Both the position numbers and the translations under genes were made by a program. From JAGWBD01 sp965220615 (GTDB lineage: Bacteria > Chloroflexota > Anaerolineae > Aggregatilineales > Phototrophicaceae), in contig CBDCQL010000002.1 in assembly GCA_965220615.1 (NCBI GenBank), forward strand, positions 1,612,001-1,676,000: 64,000 nucleotides of DNA. The letters run 5' to 3'. Positions 8,101 through 16,043 of this stretch are shown here, piece by piece. The first letter of the stretch is position 1. Every line of letters starts with the position of its first letter. The notes under the pieces were generated by a model. That model was not told the DNA's origin. It did no database searches and saw nothing but the letters and a program-made list of their open reading frames with translations.

Positions 8101-10350
8101 GGGCAGGTGCTGGTCAGAAATGTGCAGCGGTCCCAGTTCGAAGCTTTCCTCGAAACGCGCCACCAGATCGAATCCCAGTTCCCCGGAGAAAAGCGCCTCG
8201 TAGTAACGATCCGAGAGTGGCCAGCGGAGCGGATTGCGTCGCTTCGAATCATAGAAGCGGTTGCTGCTGATGCTGATGTAGTCGCTGTTGCGCAGGCCGT
8301 TGATCAGGCGCGAGCGCAGCAAGTCGTCGTCTTCGCCGGAGAGGCCCAGGTCCACTCCCATGAGGAGCCCGTTCCAGGCGTTGCGTCCATTGCACTGGCC
8401 GGAGTTCAGCAGACCCGGTGGTGGGTCATCGGCCAGAGTGACTCCCGGCGGCAAGGTGCAGACCAGGTAGGGTATGGCGTCCTCCCAGACCCCTTCCTGC
8501 GCCACGACGGACCCGCCGGTCGTCACCGGCCCGCCATCCAGAACCTCGAAGGTGAAGAGCAGTTCCTGCCCCTGCGTCACCTGCAGGGCGGGCTCCAGCG
8601 CAAGAGCCCAGGCATCCCCCAGAACGTGGCCGGTCGCTGAGAGATCTGCCTCAAGCCGGCCCTCCGCCAGCCTTTCGCCACTGACAGGGTCCTCCAGAAC
8701 GACTTGCAGGGACTCAACGCCGTTGTCCGCCAGCGGATCCGCCAGATGGGGGATGTGTACAGCCTGGACGCGTCCATCTGCCGGGGCGCGCACGTACTGG
8801 CTGAAGGGCTGACCGGTCTCGTAGCGACTGGCGCGCGCCAGCAGGTCGCCGTGATTGCCGCGGTTGGCCACCGGAATGTTGATGAGCGGCGGCTCGCCGT
8901 CCCCGCCCGTCACAGACATGGCAAAGTCGCCCGGCACGCGTTCCCAGAACCAGTGGCTCGCCTGCACCCGCGTCAACTGGTGACGGTAGATATTGCTGAA
9001 CATCAGGGCCCAAATTGCGCTGAAGCCAAGTACGCCAAAGGTCAGCAGCAAGGCCAACTTGCGACGCCAGCCGACATTCACCTGGACCAGGCGCTGCAGA
9101 CCCCAGGCCGCCAGCAGGGTCAGGGCCGGGTAGAGCGGCAGGAAGTAACGCATGCTGGCCACGTGGCCGCCGCCCAGCAGCGCGAAATAGCCCAGCGCCC
9201 AGACCAGCGGCAACAGCAGGCGCGCGGTACCCGGCTTGCGTTGCAACAGACGCAGCAAGGCCCATAACGCGCCAGCGGCGGCGGCCAGCCCGAGCCCCGG
9301 GCCCAGACCCCAGAGCAAGATGTTGTTCAGGGGGAACAGCCATGGCGCATGACCTAGCCACTGCCAGTTTGGCGGGATGTCGATCAGACCACTGACCAGA
9401 CTGCGCGCTTCAAGGAGGTCCTCAAGCCAGCGCAGGTTGGGCGCCAGGTCAAGAAAGCCCGGGCCGCTGAAGGCGTAAGGATTCAGGACGCGAAATGTCA
9501 GCGCGGTCAGCAGACCGGCTGCGATCAAACCGGGGCCTGCCACTCGCAGCAGGTCTCGAAACGAAGAGGTCCGGCGCCAGCGCTCCACGAGATGCGGAAG
9601 CGGCGCCAGCACAATCAGGCCCGCCAGCGGCGCGACGTTGATGCGGCTGGCCAGGGCACAGCCACAAAACAGACCGAAGAGCGCGTAGTCCACCAGACGC
9701 CCGGCTTTCCAGACCCGCGCCGCAAAAAGCAGGCCGAGCGCGCAGCACAGGTTCGTGATGGCGTCCACGGTGCCGAAGTGCGCCTGCTGAATGGAGAATA
9801 CTGCAACGCTGTAGAGCGCCGCCGCCAGCAAGGCCGCCCGCCTGTCCAGCAGGGTGGCGCCAGTCAGGAAGACCACCAGAATGACGGCCGTCTCCGCCAG
9901 CGCCGACAGGCCGCGCCAGACCAGATGCAGGCCATAAAAGCTGCTGTGTGAAAGGTCGCCGGTCAGCCGGGTCAGCTCTTCGCCCGTGGCCCGCGCCAGA
10001 AACAGGGGCAACGTGCCGTAGACGTAGATTCCCTTGCCCACGTTGTGCGGGTTGAGAGTCGAGCACCCTGTATCAAACCAGGGGCCGGCCCCGGCGCTGT
10101 CCGGATAGCGCTCCATACAGAGGGCGATCTGTGCGCTGCGCTCTTCTTCTGTCGCCAGGGTCGAGCGCAGACCACCGCCGATCGAAGACACGACGTCCGT
10201 CAGGAAGCGTTCGTCCGGGTGCAGAAAGGTGTAGTCGTCCCAGTTGAGCCCGGTGAAGCGGAACACGCCGCCCGCCAACAGCAACAACAGCAGCAGCGCG
10301 GTCGTCAGCACCTTGTTGCGCCGGTCGAATCCGGCGTTCCCGCTCCTCAC
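5176..10350 (-). CDS. GT39 glycosyltransferase fused to DUF2298/YYY domain
   Basis: A 1724-residue protein with two membrane halves. The N-terminal half has a GT39/PMT-like start: helix at residues 14-30, then FLHPDERFL with Asp46-Glu47, and NPHNVGKGIYVYGTLPLFLAR. A soluble beta-rich segment lies at about residues 470-800. The C-terminal half (about 860-1724) is a complete YYY domain with GGEKPMDFAYFNATLRSSIF, FLNYYYFGFVLVG near residue 1035, and TEMPWFTFLYGDLHAHMIAMP. A single chain therefore joins a likely catalytic glycosyltransferase to the domain of unknown function encoded again by the next gene. The start is GTG (alternatives cannot be excluded). It begins a transcription unit behind a TAGAAT box and an 18-bp near-palindrome. 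Domain identity is well supported; sugar donor and acceptor are unknown. Confidence 0.85.
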   Translation of the reverse strand: MRSGNAGFDRRNKVLTTALLLLLLLAGGVFRFTGLNWDDYTFLHPDERFLTDVVSSIGGGLRSTLATEEERSAQIALCMERYPDSAGAGPWFDTGCSTLNPHNVGKGIYVYGTLPLFLARATGEELTRLTGDLSHSSFYGLHLVWRGLSALAETAVILVVFLTGATLLDRRAALLAAALYSVAVFSIQQAHFGTVDAITNLCCALGLLFAARVWKAGRLVDYALFGLFCGCALASRINVAPLAGLIVLAPLPHLVERWRRTSSFRDLLRVAGPGLIAAGLLTALTFRVLNPYAFSGPGFLDLAPNLRWLEDLLEARSLVSGLIDIPPNWQWLGHAPWLFPLNNILLWGLGPGLGLAAAAGALWALLRLLQRKPGTARLLLPLVWALGYFALLGGGHVASMRYFLPLYPALTLLAAWGLQRLVQVNVGWRRKLALLLTFGVLGFSAIWALMFSNIYRHQLTRVQASHWFWERVPGDFAMSVTGGDGEPPLINIPVANRGNHGDLLARASRYETGQPFSQYVRAPADGRVQAVHIPHLADPLADNGVESLQVVLEDPVSGERLAEGRLEADLSATGHVLGDAWALALEPALQVTQGQELLFTFEVLDGGPVTTGGSVVAQEGVWEDAIPYLVCTLPPGVTLADDPPPGLLNSGQCNGRNAWNGLLMGVDLGLSGEDDDLLRSRLINGLRNSDYISISSNRFYDSKRRNPLRWPLSDRYYEALFSGELGFDLVARFEESFELGPLHISDQHLPTHGGPAWLNEFEPEEAFHVYDHPTVFVFAKRETFDPSRAEAVLSEPPLNTLGERRQAPVENCPQMYLNPGGGGCDTTLVDVLRRDTLTADAHPDWLLLDEERQQRQMAGGSWSERFNSESLLNREPLLTIAGWWLAVSAFGLAAWPWLNLALPGLADRGLIGARIAGLLLVAWLAWAGSSLGLPLWNRAGIVLLLVGVFVSGLYVLLRRHHDASGRAAWSWQRFLAFEILFLLLFLLFLLVRGSNPDLWHTHFGGEKPMDFAYFNATLRSSIFPPYDPWYAGGFLNYYYFGFVLVGAPVLLTGIQPAVAYNLILPTLFALTGMGAFGVAFNLVHRRRNEAGTAAGNAEGSRANPWVAGMAALMLAVVLGNLDTLRVFGNGLAQLGGYTQPRGLTNYLEREFALENGAQPLAVDRQQLLERAQANLPGDRLRYEWQHGRDLWSGLAQGAGRWLEGDPLPIASHRWYWAPTRILAETPGTGGNAITEMPWFTFLYGDLHAHMIAMPLQLLVLLFVVHEFRAVEEGGRRRTGRPLALITGALAAGMLRATNTWDWPTFMLLGVAAVAAIWWLENRQDDALSVKALLTRAANFLVAALVFALPFTHWYATGYNSLRLWQGGRTPLWAWFDIHGLFVFLLLSLLVWDSARWMRATRVGQLRGKGRQLVGIGLLVLVVHALAVVLAMAGWQVALPVLPMTLWCALLFLRPGQSAALRVVFGLAALALALTLGVEFLVLQGDIGRQNTVFKFYIQAWLLLSVAGGVAFAWLQGAMPRWPGALRFIWAIPGALLLFAAALFPLLSTPARALDRMTTATGWTLDGMAYMRQALHVENGHELVLADDHALIRWLQEEVEGAPVILEAHGSEYRWGSRVSIYTGLPSVLGWRFHQTQQRSLPQQSLFIDQRRANINGLYSTVESEVAWKMLQFYDVRYVVVGGLERAWYPAEGLAKFDEMVGQGRLRRVFEQGQATLYEVIEDAA

Positions 10351-10372
10351 TGCCCCTGTCGACCCTGCCCGT

Positions 10373-10390
10373 GTTCGTTTGCAACCGAAC
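10373..10390. promoter_or_regulatory. Candidate operator: near-palindrome GTTCGnTTGCAAnCGAAC
   Basis: An 18-bp site with 16 of 18 positions matching its own reverse complement. It lies just downstream of the minus-strand TAGAAT box, so it would span the predicted transcription start of the GT39-YYY operon. That is the classical position for a repressor operator (LacI/TetR-type size and symmetry). No regulator gene is adjacent, so the cognate protein is unknown. Confidence 0.45.
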
Positions 10391-10392
10391 GC

Positions 10393-10398
10393 ATTCTA
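10393..10398 (-). promoter_or_regulatory. -10 box TAGAAT for the GT39-YYY operon
   Basis: The minus strand reads TGTAGAATG, a 5/6 match to the sigma-70 -10 consensus. No good -35 is visible; CTGAAC sits 16 bases upstream with only TGA conserved. The 66-base gap holding it is the only real break in the minus-strand gene chain, and the inferred leader to the GTG start is about 35 bases. Confidence 0.45.
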
Positions 10399-10416
10399 CA
10401 CGACCGAAGGGCTAGT

Positions 10417-12753
10417 TCAGGGTTTCTCATCCAGCGTTTGTCTCCAGGCAGCATCGTCCAGCGGCGGCACGCGATAGAGCAGGAATTCGTGTCGCTCAAG
10501 TTCGCTCCGTCGATGCTCCGCCAGACCGGCCGGAAACAGCTCCTGCAGGACTCCGAGGGACGCCTCGTCTTCGGGTGACAGGAAGAACAGGAGCCCGACA
10601 TCGGCCCTGAGTCGGTAGGGCCCGACTCGCGCCCGGGCTGCGGCAAGGTCCCGGGCAAGGTTGCCGCTGCCGTGAAGTCCGTTGGGCCATTCCATCAAGC
10701 CGGCCTCTATTCCCACGGCGCGGTGGTCCCACCAGTGGGGCCAGGCGATGACAAAGGCGTTGCCCGGCGCATCGCTGATCTCGACAAAGGATGCCAGCGC
10801 CCGCCCCGGCGTCGAATAATCGAAGGTGGCCTGGCGCCAGTAGCGCAGGTTTTCGTCAAAATAGCGCTGTTGACTGGTACCCAGCGCACCCGTAATGAAC
10901 AGCAGGACCAGACCGGCGGCGAAAATCGACCCCAGGCGGCCGCGCAGCACATGCCGCAATTGATCGACGAGTTGTGCGAGGGGCAGCGCCGCGATCACCA
11001 GGGTGACGGGAAGGGCGCCGCTGGCGCGCGTGTGACTGGGGTTTTCATGCGGGTAGGAAAGCGCCAGCGCCGAAGGCAGCAAAAGAATGAAAAGGGCCAG
11101 TGGCAGCAGCAACGGAAGCAAACTGCCTTGACGCTGAATCCGCCGCGCCCAGGCGGCCAGGCCGAGCACGAAAAGTGCGCCGGTCCAGGGGTCCAGGGCC
11201 GGCCGATCTGGCGCGCCATTGATCCACGCGACGTCCCCCTTGACGTTGAACATCAACAAGGCGTTGCGGAGGTTTTCTCCCAGTTGCAGCAGGATGACGC
11301 TGGAATCGGCCAGTTGTTCAGCGGCTGTATCGGACCCGTCCCCCTGGATGGCTTCATCGCCCAGCACCCTGCTGGTCGTGCGTCGCCAGAATTCCTGCGG
11401 GTACTCGAGCGCGTAGCCGCCCAGGGGGATGAAGGCTGCAAATGCGATCAGGACCAGGGCGGCAAGGTTCCGCATCAGGGCAAGGCGCTGATGGGCCGGG
11501 TAATGCAGCAGGGCCAGCGCCACGCCCGCGAGGATGGCCAGCGGCAGCATGCGCGTCGCCTGGTAAGTATACAGACCGAGTCCCGTCACAAGGCCCGCGG
11601 CCAGATAGTCCCCGCGCCGGTTGTGCCGCAGCGCGCGATACAGAAAGAGCAACAACAGGGCCACGACCGCGGTCGTGAGCACAATGCGCAGGCCCATGCG
11701 GCTGAGCACCAGGTGCCAGTAGGAAACGGCGACCAGCGCGCCGGTCAGCCAGGCGGCGAGACGCCCTTCCCGTCCGCCGATGACCGTCCGGGCCGCCAGG
11801 GCGATGAGGGTTACGGCGACGACGCCTTCCACGGCGCTCAGGAATTTCAGGGTGTAAAAGTTGAAGCCGAAGCCCGGGACCTGCGCCAGCAGGGCCATGG
11901 CATACATCTGGAAGGGCTCGCGCCCCCCGATATTGGCAAAGAACACATGGTAATTCCCCTGGCTGACCCGCCATGCGTCGCGAATCTTTTCGACGTGGTC
12001 GCTGCTCATCTCCGCCATGATTTCGTCCAGATGGATGAGGCGCATGACCGCGGCCAGCAGCAGGACCAGCAAAAACGCCACCAGTTCAGGCCCTTGCCAG
12101 CGATGCCCCTGGATGCCAGCCCTGAATCGGCGCCAGGTGTCGTGCAAGGGAAGACTCGTCGGCAGCAAGGCGTAACACCAGAGCGCCATGCTCATCAGCC
12201 ACGCAGCCAGACCGATCAGGGTGAATCTGTTGCCGGCGGTGAAGTGCCATGCCAGGACGCAGCACATGGTGGCCGCGACGGCCACTGCCTTCCTCTTACC
12301 CCGCGGCCGACTGCGAAAGGCTGATGGCGTGGTGGGAAGCGGCAGACCTTCCCGCGTGGAATCTGGCGGCCAGGGACGCAGCCAGTCCGCGATGAGCCAG
12401 AGCGCCATGCCGCCCGCAAGCAACAGTGCGCTGCGGGCCTGCGTGGCTTCATCCGCCGGGGCGGAGGTCAACACCAGCGCGTGACTGCCCCACAGCGCCA
12501 ACATCAGCGCCAGCAGTCTGACGGTCAGACCTGCCCAGGCGGAGTCCGGACCGACGGTGCCCGGCGGTCTCAATCTGACAGACGCGGGTTCCCGGCCCTG
12601 CTGCGCCCCCGCGGTCACGGTCGGACGTTGACTCACGATCCGCCGCAGGTTCGCCCATGTCTGTCGCGGCCGACGCAGGAAGCGACCGGGAAGCTGCGCC
12701 AGCGTCAGCGACTCCAGCGCTCCTGGATTCGGGAAGCCGTTCTCCGGGTTCAA
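10417..12753 (-). CDS. GT39-like membrane glycosyltransferase
   Basis: A 778-residue protein: about 75 hydrophilic residues, two helices, a basic linker, then a polytopic GT39/PMT-like region. After the helix ending near residue 245 comes LDEIMAEMSSDHVEKIRDAW with an acidic Asp at about 252, then QGNYHVFFANIGGREPFQMY, which resembles the first periplasmic loop of ArnT/PMT-type enzymes. Later blocks are SRMGLRIVLTTAVVALLLL and GLYTYQATRMLPLAI. A soluble region closes the protein. The start is TTG in a TTGA overlap with the upstream methyltransferase stop; with no better start before the first helix I keep it. It ends the first of two minus-strand transcription units. Transfer of a lipid-linked sugar on the outer membrane face is inferred from the family. 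Confidence 0.78.
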   Translation of the reverse strand: MNPENGFPNPGALESLTLAQLPGRFLRRPRQTWANLRRIVSQRPTVTAGAQQGREPASVRLRPPGTVGPDSAWAGLTVRLLALMLALWGSHALVLTSAPADEATQARSALLLAGGMALWLIADWLRPWPPDSTREGLPLPTTPSAFRSRPRGKRKAVAVAATMCCVLAWHFTAGNRFTLIGLAAWLMSMALWCYALLPTSLPLHDTWRRFRAGIQGHRWQGPELVAFLLVLLLAAVMRLIHLDEIMAEMSSDHVEKIRDAWRVSQGNYHVFFANIGGREPFQMYAMALLAQVPGFGFNFYTLKFLSAVEGVVAVTLIALAARTVIGGREGRLAAWLTGALVAVSYWHLVLSRMGLRIVLTTAVVALLLLFLYRALRHNRRGDYLAAGLVTGLGLYTYQATRMLPLAILAGVALALLHYPAHQRLALMRNLAALVLIAFAAFIPLGGYALEYPQEFWRRTTSRVLGDEAIQGDGSDTAAEQLADSSVILLQLGENLRNALLMFNVKGDVAWINGAPDRPALDPWTGALFVLGLAAWARRIQRQGSLLPLLLPLALFILLLPSALALSYPHENPSHTRASGALPVTLVIAALPLAQLVDQLRHVLRGRLGSIFAAGLVLLFITGALGTSQQRYFDENLRYWRQATFDYSTPGRALASFVEISDAPGNAFVIAWPHWWDHRAVGIEAGLMEWPNGLHGSGNLARDLAAARARVGPYRLRADVGLLFFLSPEDEASLGVLQELFPAGLAEHRRSELERHEFLLYRVPPLDDAAWRQTLDEKP

Positions 12754-13625
12754 AGTGGTTTACTCGCCCGAATCGCCAGATTGACTGTCGAGCGGCCCGG
12801 CGCCTCGTTCTTTTCGTTGTTTCGATCAAACCACTCCAGCACGCGCAGCGCCAGCCGCAAGGGATTGAACGGACTGCCGTCCTCCCTGGCGAAACGGGAG
12901 CGGTCCGCCACGTCGGACAACGCTTCCGGCAACAGGCCCGCCTGCAGCAGGGGTTTGCCGAGCCCGTACACCAGATTGTGACTGAAGGGAAAGGCGTGAT
13001 GAAGGAGGGACCGTTCTTCGTCCACCCGCAGGCCGGCGGCGAGAACGCATTCGCGCAACCGGGCCGGCGTGTAAAGCCGCAGGTGATTGGCCCAGATTCC
13101 GGCCAGCGGACCCCGCCCAACGTGCACGCCAAACAACGCTTCAAGCGTCTTGTTGATCGGGTCCCAGGCCAGCGGGTAGTTGGCGTGCGGCACCGTGATC
13201 GCCATGACTCCGCCAGGCTTGAGGACGCGCCGGCATTCGCGCAGCACGGCCAGGTCGTCGCGCACGTGCTCCAGCAGCTCCGTGAGGATGATGGCGTCGA
13301 TGCAGCCTGCAGGGAGCGGCAGGGCCGGCGCGTCGCTGCGCCCCAGCAGGAGACCCCGCGCCGAACCGACGCTGTCCTGCGCCTCTTTCAACACGACGGC
13401 GTCCAGGTCCAGCCCCAGCAGGCGGCAATCGCAGACGTGGCGCAGCATATTAAGGTAAAAGCCGCGACCGCAGGGCAGGTCCAGAATCAGACTGTCGGCG
13501 TGCAGCGGGACCCACTCAAACACGGTTCGCGCGCGCATGCGGAAGGACATGTCCGCCTCGTTGCGCAGCATCCAGGCGACCGTCGCCGGGTCAATTCCTG
13601 GCGTGGCGGCGGAAGAGTCGCTCAT
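12750..13625 (-). CDS. Class I SAM-dependent methyltransferase
   Basis: A 291-residue soluble protein. Motif I is LILDLPCGRGFYL (residues 46-58), followed by an acidic LGLDLD at the end of strand 2, PAGCIDAIILTELLEH (motif II region) and VLKPGGVMAITVPH (motif III). This is the UbiE/Methyltransf_11-type Rossmann fold. I chose the ATG beginning MSDSSAATPG: a longer frame exists but runs about 100 bases further into the glycosyltransferase gene. Even so it overlaps that gene by 35 bases. Sitting between a GT4 glycosyltransferase and a GT-C protein, it probably methylates a sugar or lipid-linked intermediate; that substrate assignment is inference. Confidence 0.85.
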   Translation of the reverse strand: MSDSSAATPGIDPATVAWMLRNEADMSFRMRARTVFEWVPLHADSLILDLPCGRGFYLNMLRHVCDCRLLGLDLDAVVLKEAQDSVGSARGLLLGRSDAPALPLPAGCIDAIILTELLEHVRDDLAVLRECRRVLKPGGVMAITVPHANYPLAWDPINKTLEALFGVHVGRGPLAGIWANHLRLYTPARLRECVLAAGLRVDEERSLLHHAFPFSHNLVYGLGKPLLQAGLLPEALSDVADRSRFAREDGSPFNPLRLALRVLEWFDRNNEKNEAPGRSTVNLAIRASKPL

Positions 13626-14766
13626 AGCGGTCCACAGTATCCCGAAAGCAGAAGGCCCGCTCAATCTCACCGCGGGGCCGACGGTATCGTGCCGGCTCTT
13701 GCAGGACAGCAACCAGCGCCTCGCCAATGGCGCGCCAGTCGCCGATGGGCGCCAAACGTCCCATGCCGGTCGCCTTCACCGGCACCCTGCCCCCCGGCGT
13801 GTCCGTCATGACGACCGGCGTGCCGCAAAGCATGGCCTCCACCTGCACCAGCGCAAAACACTCGGAATCGCTGGTGAGCGCCAGAACGTCACAGGCGGCG
13901 TAAAAGTCCGCCATGGCCTGCATGCCCTGCAGCACACCCAGAAACAGCACCCGGTCACGCCAGCGTTCCAGCAGGGATGCATGGCGCTCTTGCGTGCGCT
14001 CGTAGGCGATGTTGTGTTGCCCGGCAAACACAACCCGCACCTCGGGAAAGGCCTCTGCCACCACCTCCAGCGCGCGCAACAGGAGGTCCGGTCGTTTTTC
14101 CTCAACAAAGCGACCGGCGAAGCCTATCAACGGGCCACCGTCCGGCGCCCAACGGGAACGCAGGTCTGCTGCCTTCTTCCGGTCGGGTAACGGCATCGTA
14201 ACGGGCGGCGAGATAACCGAGACCTTGTCCCGATACGGCGCCAGCCAGCGGGAATGCGCGGCATAGTCCTCGCTGTAGGCGACCAGTTGCGCGGCCCGCC
14301 GCGCCAGCAGAGTGTAAAAGCGGTACATGACGGCGCCAATAAAGCGGTTCAACGTCGTGCGCGGCAGGATCAGATCGCCATGATGCGTGGCAACGATGGC
14401 GCGACCGCTCAGGCGGGACACGATCGCCAGGGCGGCAGTTTCCAGCATGGGCAAGTTCGCCCAGATCACATCGTGACGCAGCGCCAGGGCCAGCGCCGCC
14501 CATGGCCAGGCCGGCATCAACATGCCGCGGCTGATCGCCAGAGGCAGGGTGCGCAGGCGCACCACGCGTACGCCGTTGAGCATCTGCTCGTCACGGGGCA
14601 GCGAGGAATCGTAGCGCGCCGTCAGCACCGTCACTTCGTGGCCGCGACGCGCCAGTTCCTCGGCGACGCGCTGCACGTGGATCGTCAGTCCGGTCGGGTG
14701 CGGGTGATAGTAGAGCAAGGAAACCAGGATTTTGAGCCTGCGTTGCCGGTCAATTCTGGTTTCCAT
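13591..14766 (-). CDS. GT4-family glycosyltransferase
   Basis: A 391-residue GT-B enzyme expected to transfer a sugar from a nucleotide donor on the cytoplasmic side. The N-terminal Rossmann domain begins KILVSLLYYHPHPTGL and has HVQRVAEELARRGHEVTVL. The C-terminal domain has GFAGRFVEEKRPDLLLRAL and the family E-x7-E motif in ECFALVQVEAMLCGTPVV. No membrane segment is apparent. Its ATG lies inside the end of the upstream UPF0104 gene (17-base overlap), and its 3' end overlaps the methyltransferase. In this neighbourhood it probably builds a glycolipid that the membrane proteins translocate or use; sugar specificity cannot be read from sequence. Confidence 0.88.
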   Translation of the reverse strand: METRIDRQRRLKILVSLLYYHPHPTGLTIHVQRVAEELARRGHEVTVLTARYDSSLPRDEQMLNGVRVVRLRTLPLAISRGMLMPAWPWAALALALRHDVIWANLPMLETAALAIVSRLSGRAIVATHHGDLILPRTTLNRFIGAVMYRFYTLLARRAAQLVAYSEDYAAHSRWLAPYRDKVSVISPPVTMPLPDRKKAADLRSRWAPDGGPLIGFAGRFVEEKRPDLLLRALEVVAEAFPEVRVVFAGQHNIAYERTQERHASLLERWRDRVLFLGVLQGMQAMADFYAACDVLALTSDSECFALVQVEAMLCGTPVVMTDTPGGRVPVKATGMGRLAPIGDWRAIGEALVAVLQEPARYRRPRGEIERAFCFRDTVDRYERLFRRHARN

Positions 14767-15772
14767 GACCCTCCTGGCGCCACCTGAATTGTTGAAGGCT
14801 GCGGAAGAGGCTGACGGGCGTCACCTGTTCCACGATCAGCCCCAGGGAGCCGGTCAGCGTATACATCAGAACATTGATGGCGTGAATGGCGATGCCCAGG
14901 GAAACGTTGGCTGTGTCCAGGGGCTCGCCATACCCACCCGCGGCCAGCGCCAGCATGATGGCCCACTGATAGATGCCGATGTTTCCTGGTACGGACGGCA
15001 GGGCGATCACCAGGGACGCGGCCACTATGCTGAGCGCCGCCACGGCGAGGTCCGCCTCCTCGTAAAAAATCAGCATCATCAGGTAACTGGCCAGCAGGGA
15101 CAACGTCCAACCCGCCAGGGTCCAGGCCAGGACCCGCAAGAGCAGGGCCGGGTTGGTCAGGGGTTGCAGTCCGTCAAGCAGGGCCTCCAGCCATGCCTCC
15201 AGAGGGAGACGCCGCGCCACGCCTGGCCAGGGCAGGCGCAAGGTCCAGTCCAGCAGGCGCCGGGCCAGCGCCCGTCGGCGCGCCAGCAGAAAAAGCGCCA
15301 GCGCCAGCGCCAGCAGCAGCGGCAGCATCAGGCGCGCCGCCTGACGGTAGCTTTCGCCGGCTTCGGGCAAGACACTCAACGCGGCGGCCAGCAGCAGCAG
15401 CACCGCCAGCGTGTCCAGCAGTCGTTCCAGCAAAATGCTGCCCGCCGTCCGCATGGACGAGAGCCCGGGCCTGACCAGCCACATGCGCGCCAGTTCACCG
15501 AAGCGGAAGGGCAGAAAGGCATTGGCCATATAGGAGATGTTGAGGATGTGGAAGGCTCGCGTCACCGGCAGGCCACCCTCCAGCAGGGCGCGCCAGCGCA
15601 ACGCCCGCACCATCTGGCCGATCAGCAGCAGCAGAAAGGCCGGCAACAACCACCCGTATTGTGCAGTACGAAGGGACAACACCAGACTGTCCAGGTCCAG
15701 CTGCGTGACCAGGGCCCAGGTGGCCAGCAAACTGAGTGCCAGACCCGGCAGACCAATGCGCCAACGCTTCAC
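14750..15772 (-). CDS. UPF0104 / lysylphosphatidylglycerol-synthase-TM (AglD-like) protein
   Basis: A 340-residue polytopic protein with about eight helices and conserved blocks ALRWRALLEGG, ISYMANAFLPFRFGELARM, LLERLLDTLAVLLLL and ALPSVPGNIGIYQW. These mark the UPF0104/LPG_synthase_TM family, which includes AglD-like proteins and flippase-type domains. I chose the GTG preceded by GGAG at five bases; a longer frame from GTG at 15856 would begin inside the tRNA-Gly promoter region and has no ribosome site. It is the first gene of the minus-strand glycan block. A role in polyisoprenyl-phosphate-sugar synthesis or flipping is inferred from family and neighbours. Confidence 0.8.
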   Translation of the reverse strand: MKRWRIGLPGLALSLLATWALVTQLDLDSLVLSLRTAQYGWLLPAFLLLLIGQMVRALRWRALLEGGLPVTRAFHILNISYMANAFLPFRFGELARMWLVRPGLSSMRTAGSILLERLLDTLAVLLLLAAALSVLPEAGESYRQAARLMLPLLLALALALFLLARRRALARRLLDWTLRLPWPGVARRLPLEAWLEALLDGLQPLTNPALLLRVLAWTLAGWTLSLLASYLMMLIFYEEADLAVAALSIVAASLVIALPSVPGNIGIYQWAIMLALAAGGYGEPLDTANVSLGIAIHAINVLMYTLTGSLGLIVEQVTPVSLFRSLQQFRWRQEGHGNQN

Positions 15773-15844
15773 CGCGGCTCCGAAATCCTGCTTCCACGCC
15801 CATGGTATCCAATCATGAGGCGAGTACAATGGAAAGTCCCGTCC

Positions 15845-15873
15845 TTGACAGCACACAGGCGCCTGCCTATACT
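15845..15873 (+). promoter_or_regulatory. Sigma-70 promoter of tRNA-Gly
   Basis: A perfect TTGACA is separated by exactly 17 bases from TATACT, about 12 bases before the mature tRNA 5' end. With the terminator after the tRNA, this makes the tRNA a self-contained unit. It is the best promoter in the window and gives a reference for others (TACACT, TAGAAT, TACAAT). Confidence 0.88.
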
Positions 15874-15885
15874 CGCCTTGCGGTT

Positions 15886-15958
15886 GCGGGTGTAGCTCAG
15901 TTGGTAGAGCACTTGCTTCCCAAGCAAGGTGTCACGGGTTCGAGTCCCGTTACCCGCT
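15886..15958 (+). tRNA. tRNA-Gly (anticodon CCC)
   Basis: A 73-base cloverleaf. The acceptor stem GCGGGTG pairs with TACCCGC, closing with G-T. The anticodon stem CTTGC/GCAAG holds loop TTCCCAA with anticodon CCC at 15919-15921. The T arm is ACGGG-TTCGAGT-CCCGT. The CCA end is not encoded (the next bases are CAT). It decodes GGG glycine codons. Confidence 0.96.
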
Positions 15959-15968
15959 CATGGTGAAT

Positions 15969-15994
15969 GCGCCCGCCAACCGGGGCGCGTTTTT
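15969..15994 (+). terminator. Rho-independent terminator after tRNA-Gly
   Basis: GCGCCC and GGGCGC pair across an eight-base loop and are followed by GTTTTT. It lies between the tRNA and the L25 gene, arguing that L25 starts downstream rather than at an in-frame ATG that overlaps the tRNA end. Confidence 0.85.
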
Positions 15995-16043
15995 CATGCA
16001 GGGCCGGTTGGCCTGCCGCATTTCGGGCAATGAGGAGTTTGGC

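Noticed and set aside
6556..8640. A 694-codon plus-strand frame opposite the GT39-YYY fusion
   Set aside because: Composition dominated by Gln, Gly, Arg and Ala, no motif, and wholly inside a convincing gene.
15960..16043. Upstream ATG start for ribosomal protein L25
   Set aside because: It overlaps the tRNA-Gly end region and lies before the rho-independent terminator, while GTG 16044 has a GAGGAG site and matches family N-termini.
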